From positions 3,606,001 to 3,670,000 of the forward strand of contig CM052356.1 in assembly GCA_028551475.1 (NCBI GenBank): DNA of 64,000 nt, in the 5' to 3' direction. The notes beneath the pieces were generated by a model. It ran no database searches. It saw only the letters and a list, made by a program, of their open reading frames with translations, and was not told where the DNA came from. Within the stretch, counting starts at the first letter, position 1. The number at the start of each line of letters is the position of its first letter. Both the position numbers and the translations under genes were made by a program. This document shows positions 62,501 to 64,000 of this stretch, one piece after another. The DNA is from Casuarina equisetifolia. Its lineage: Eukaryota > Streptophyta > Magnoliopsida > Fagales > Casuarinaceae.

Positions 62501-63290
62501 TTGTAAAGATTTTGAATTAGGATTTCCTTTAATTGCTAATAATTTATGTACTAGGAAATACAGCTAACAAATTCAATGCAAATTTGGATCACCTTCAAGA
62601 CACTGAATTGGTGAAGATCCTTATTAACTCTATAAGTAAATTGTAGGTAAACATCATTCTACCTACTTAAGGAAAATACTCATTACTCAATAATATGGAT
62701 TAGAAACATACATAGGAATATTTTTATAATTAACATTAACCAAATTTGGAGGACTTAATGGCTATAGGTAAGATTTTTTTCTTATTCCTTTGTTTTAACA
62801 ATTTCCCTTTATGTTTTATTTCCATGATTATTGTTTTACAATTCTTAAAACCTATTAAGAGACAATAGCTTTTAATATAAAGGTATAGAAGAAATTACTT
62901 AAATAGTTTCCTTTATGTTTTTCTTTCTCTATTCACTCGACAAAACAAGAATTTGTGGTAATTATAGACAACTAGGTCCTTAACAGAATCTAGAAAACCA
63001 AGTTTTAATAAGTTTTCCTCAATAGAAGTAGTTTTTAGGTTCTCAACACTTTGAGCAATGGAGGCAGCAAGGAGTGGTTGCCAAACTAAGCTCTTGGAAT
63101 TATCCTCTGATGTTAATCTCAAAGATTGCAATAAAAGCAAAAATAACCAATCATTCAATAAGGTCTGGCAAGCATATTTTTGCTAGATTAAAACAAGTTA
63201 GCAACTATACCAGCCACAATAAATGTATTTGTTTTCAATTCCATTTTGAAACTAAAGGAAATCCATTAGAAACAAGGGTCCATATATAGT
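62500..63290 (-). repeat. Conserved upstream block of neprosin gene 2
   Basis: 62510-62940 matches 24190-24600 and 32550-33020. 63030-63240 matches 24690-24900. An 81-codon minus frame at 63158-62913 includes SLRLTSEDNSKSLVWQPLL; the matching region at 43380-43310 reads SLGAASISQVV out of a broken frame. I cannot tell a lost exon from a conserved non-coding block. Confidence 0.55.
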
Positions 63291-63299
63291 ATAAGGTTA

Positions 63300-64000
63300 C
63301 TATATTAGCAAAACTTGAAAAATAGCTTTAAGTTTACTAAAGCACTACTTGCATATAGCTTCAACCCATAAAGAGCTTTCCATAATCTATAAACAAGAAG
63401 CTCCCCTTGATTATGAAATCTAGGGGGAAGCTCCATATATACCTCCTTGGAGAGACCATCATAGAGAAAGGCATTTTGAACGTCCATTTGATAAAGGGGT
63501 CAATGATGGACAGCGATAATAGTAAGTATCAATCGAACAATCACGTACTTAGTTGTGGGAGAGAAGGTGTCTTGATAGTTAATGCCTTTACGCTAATTGT
63601 ATCCTTTGGTGACCAATTGGGTGTTGTAACATTCAATGGACCCATCAACATGATACTTCACCTTGTATACCCATTTACATCTAATGGGACAACATCCAAA
63701 AGACAAAGGAACCACATTCCAAATGTGGTTTGCCTTAAAGGTAGTGAATTTCGCATTTATGGCTGAAACCCAATTAGGGTCCTAGGTGCCTTCATGGTAG
63801 GTGGTAAGTTTAATGATGGCAGAGATGGATGCAATAAAGTATCGATAGGGGAGTGACATTAGTGAAGAGAAACATAGTTAGAAATAGGGTAAAGTGAGGA
63901 GCTAGACGAAGGAGAAATGGTAGGGCATATAGAATTAGATGTCCAAATATGAGGGTGGGTGGCACAGCTAGAACAATGAAAGGTAAGGTGATTACTGGCA
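63300..64000 (-). pseudogene. Copia reverse transcriptase remnant at the right edge
   Basis: The minus strand reads KWVYKVKYHVDGSIECYN near 63690-63640, ATKYVIVRL-type sequence near 63540, then MDVQNAFLYDGLSKEVYMEL from 63487, then YRLWKALYGLK near 63380. This is the N-terminal half of Ty1/copia reverse transcriptase. Upstream NPNWVSAINAKFTTF near 63770 is the usual preceding segment. Stops and shifts are present and the YVDD half is absent. The rest would lie beyond the window. Confidence 0.82.

Noticed and set aside
1..64000. CRISPR arrays, operons or prokaryotic systems
   Set aside because: No regularly spaced short repeats and no prokaryote-like gene packing; split genes and LTR elements show this is plant nuclear DNA.

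Overview
This is nuclear DNA of a flowering plant, probably a eudicot. The window is AT-rich and crowded with LTR retrotransposons (Ty1/copia, Ty3/gypsy of Athila/Tat type) and an L1-type LINE. It carries split genes of the plant neprosin (DUF4409 + DUF239) family and a short piece of plastid tRNA DNA. The species cannot be named from the sequence alone.

Layout, left to right. 1-1376: PBS and 5' LTR of a minus-strand gypsy element that runs off the left edge. 1377-11200: an old plus-strand copia element, split by a complete minus-strand copia element (2269-10428, 5-bp target duplication AAATA). 11270-13560: relics of a dead neprosin unit. 14160-19222: a jumble of LTR pieces in alternating orientation. 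19223-25000: neprosin gene 1 (minus strand, 7 exons, about 410 aa) with a 1256-bp solo LTR in intron 3. 25980-28700: broken gene of unknown family. 28880-31644: degraded copia pol, cut by another LTR (31645 to about 32527). 32550-33020 and 43170-43600: two halves of an orphan neprosin upstream region, separated by about 10 kb of transposons. These are a gag-bearing gypsy remnant, a LINE, and a 5.9-kb internally deleted Athila-like element (35914-41824, target duplication GTAAG) sitting in the LINE. 43736-44255: broken first-exon fragment of plant GMP synthase. 44478-52119 and 52620-60260: a 7.6-kb segment present twice in direct order on either side of an exactly 500-N gap. 59511-62253: neprosin gene 2 (minus strand, 7 exons, about 418 aa), whose first exon contains an in-frame insert of plastid trnR-ACG sequence. 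63300-64000: copia reverse transcriptase remnant.

Only the two neprosin genes look able to make full-length proteins. Their intron phases (all 0) and most exon lengths (87, 144, 42, 144 and 378 bp) match exactly. Both keep the signal peptide, activation peptide and C-terminal domain. Both appear to lack the two catalytic glutamates of neprosin: the EAGW position reads SAGW and the GGE position reads GGH. The most interesting reading is therefore a small tandem array of catalytically altered, secreted neprosin-like proteins that has repeatedly shed dead copies and been broken up by retrotransposons. The 7.6-kb duplication across the gap is more probably two unmerged overlapping contigs or haplotypes than biology, which affects how many neprosin copies are counted.
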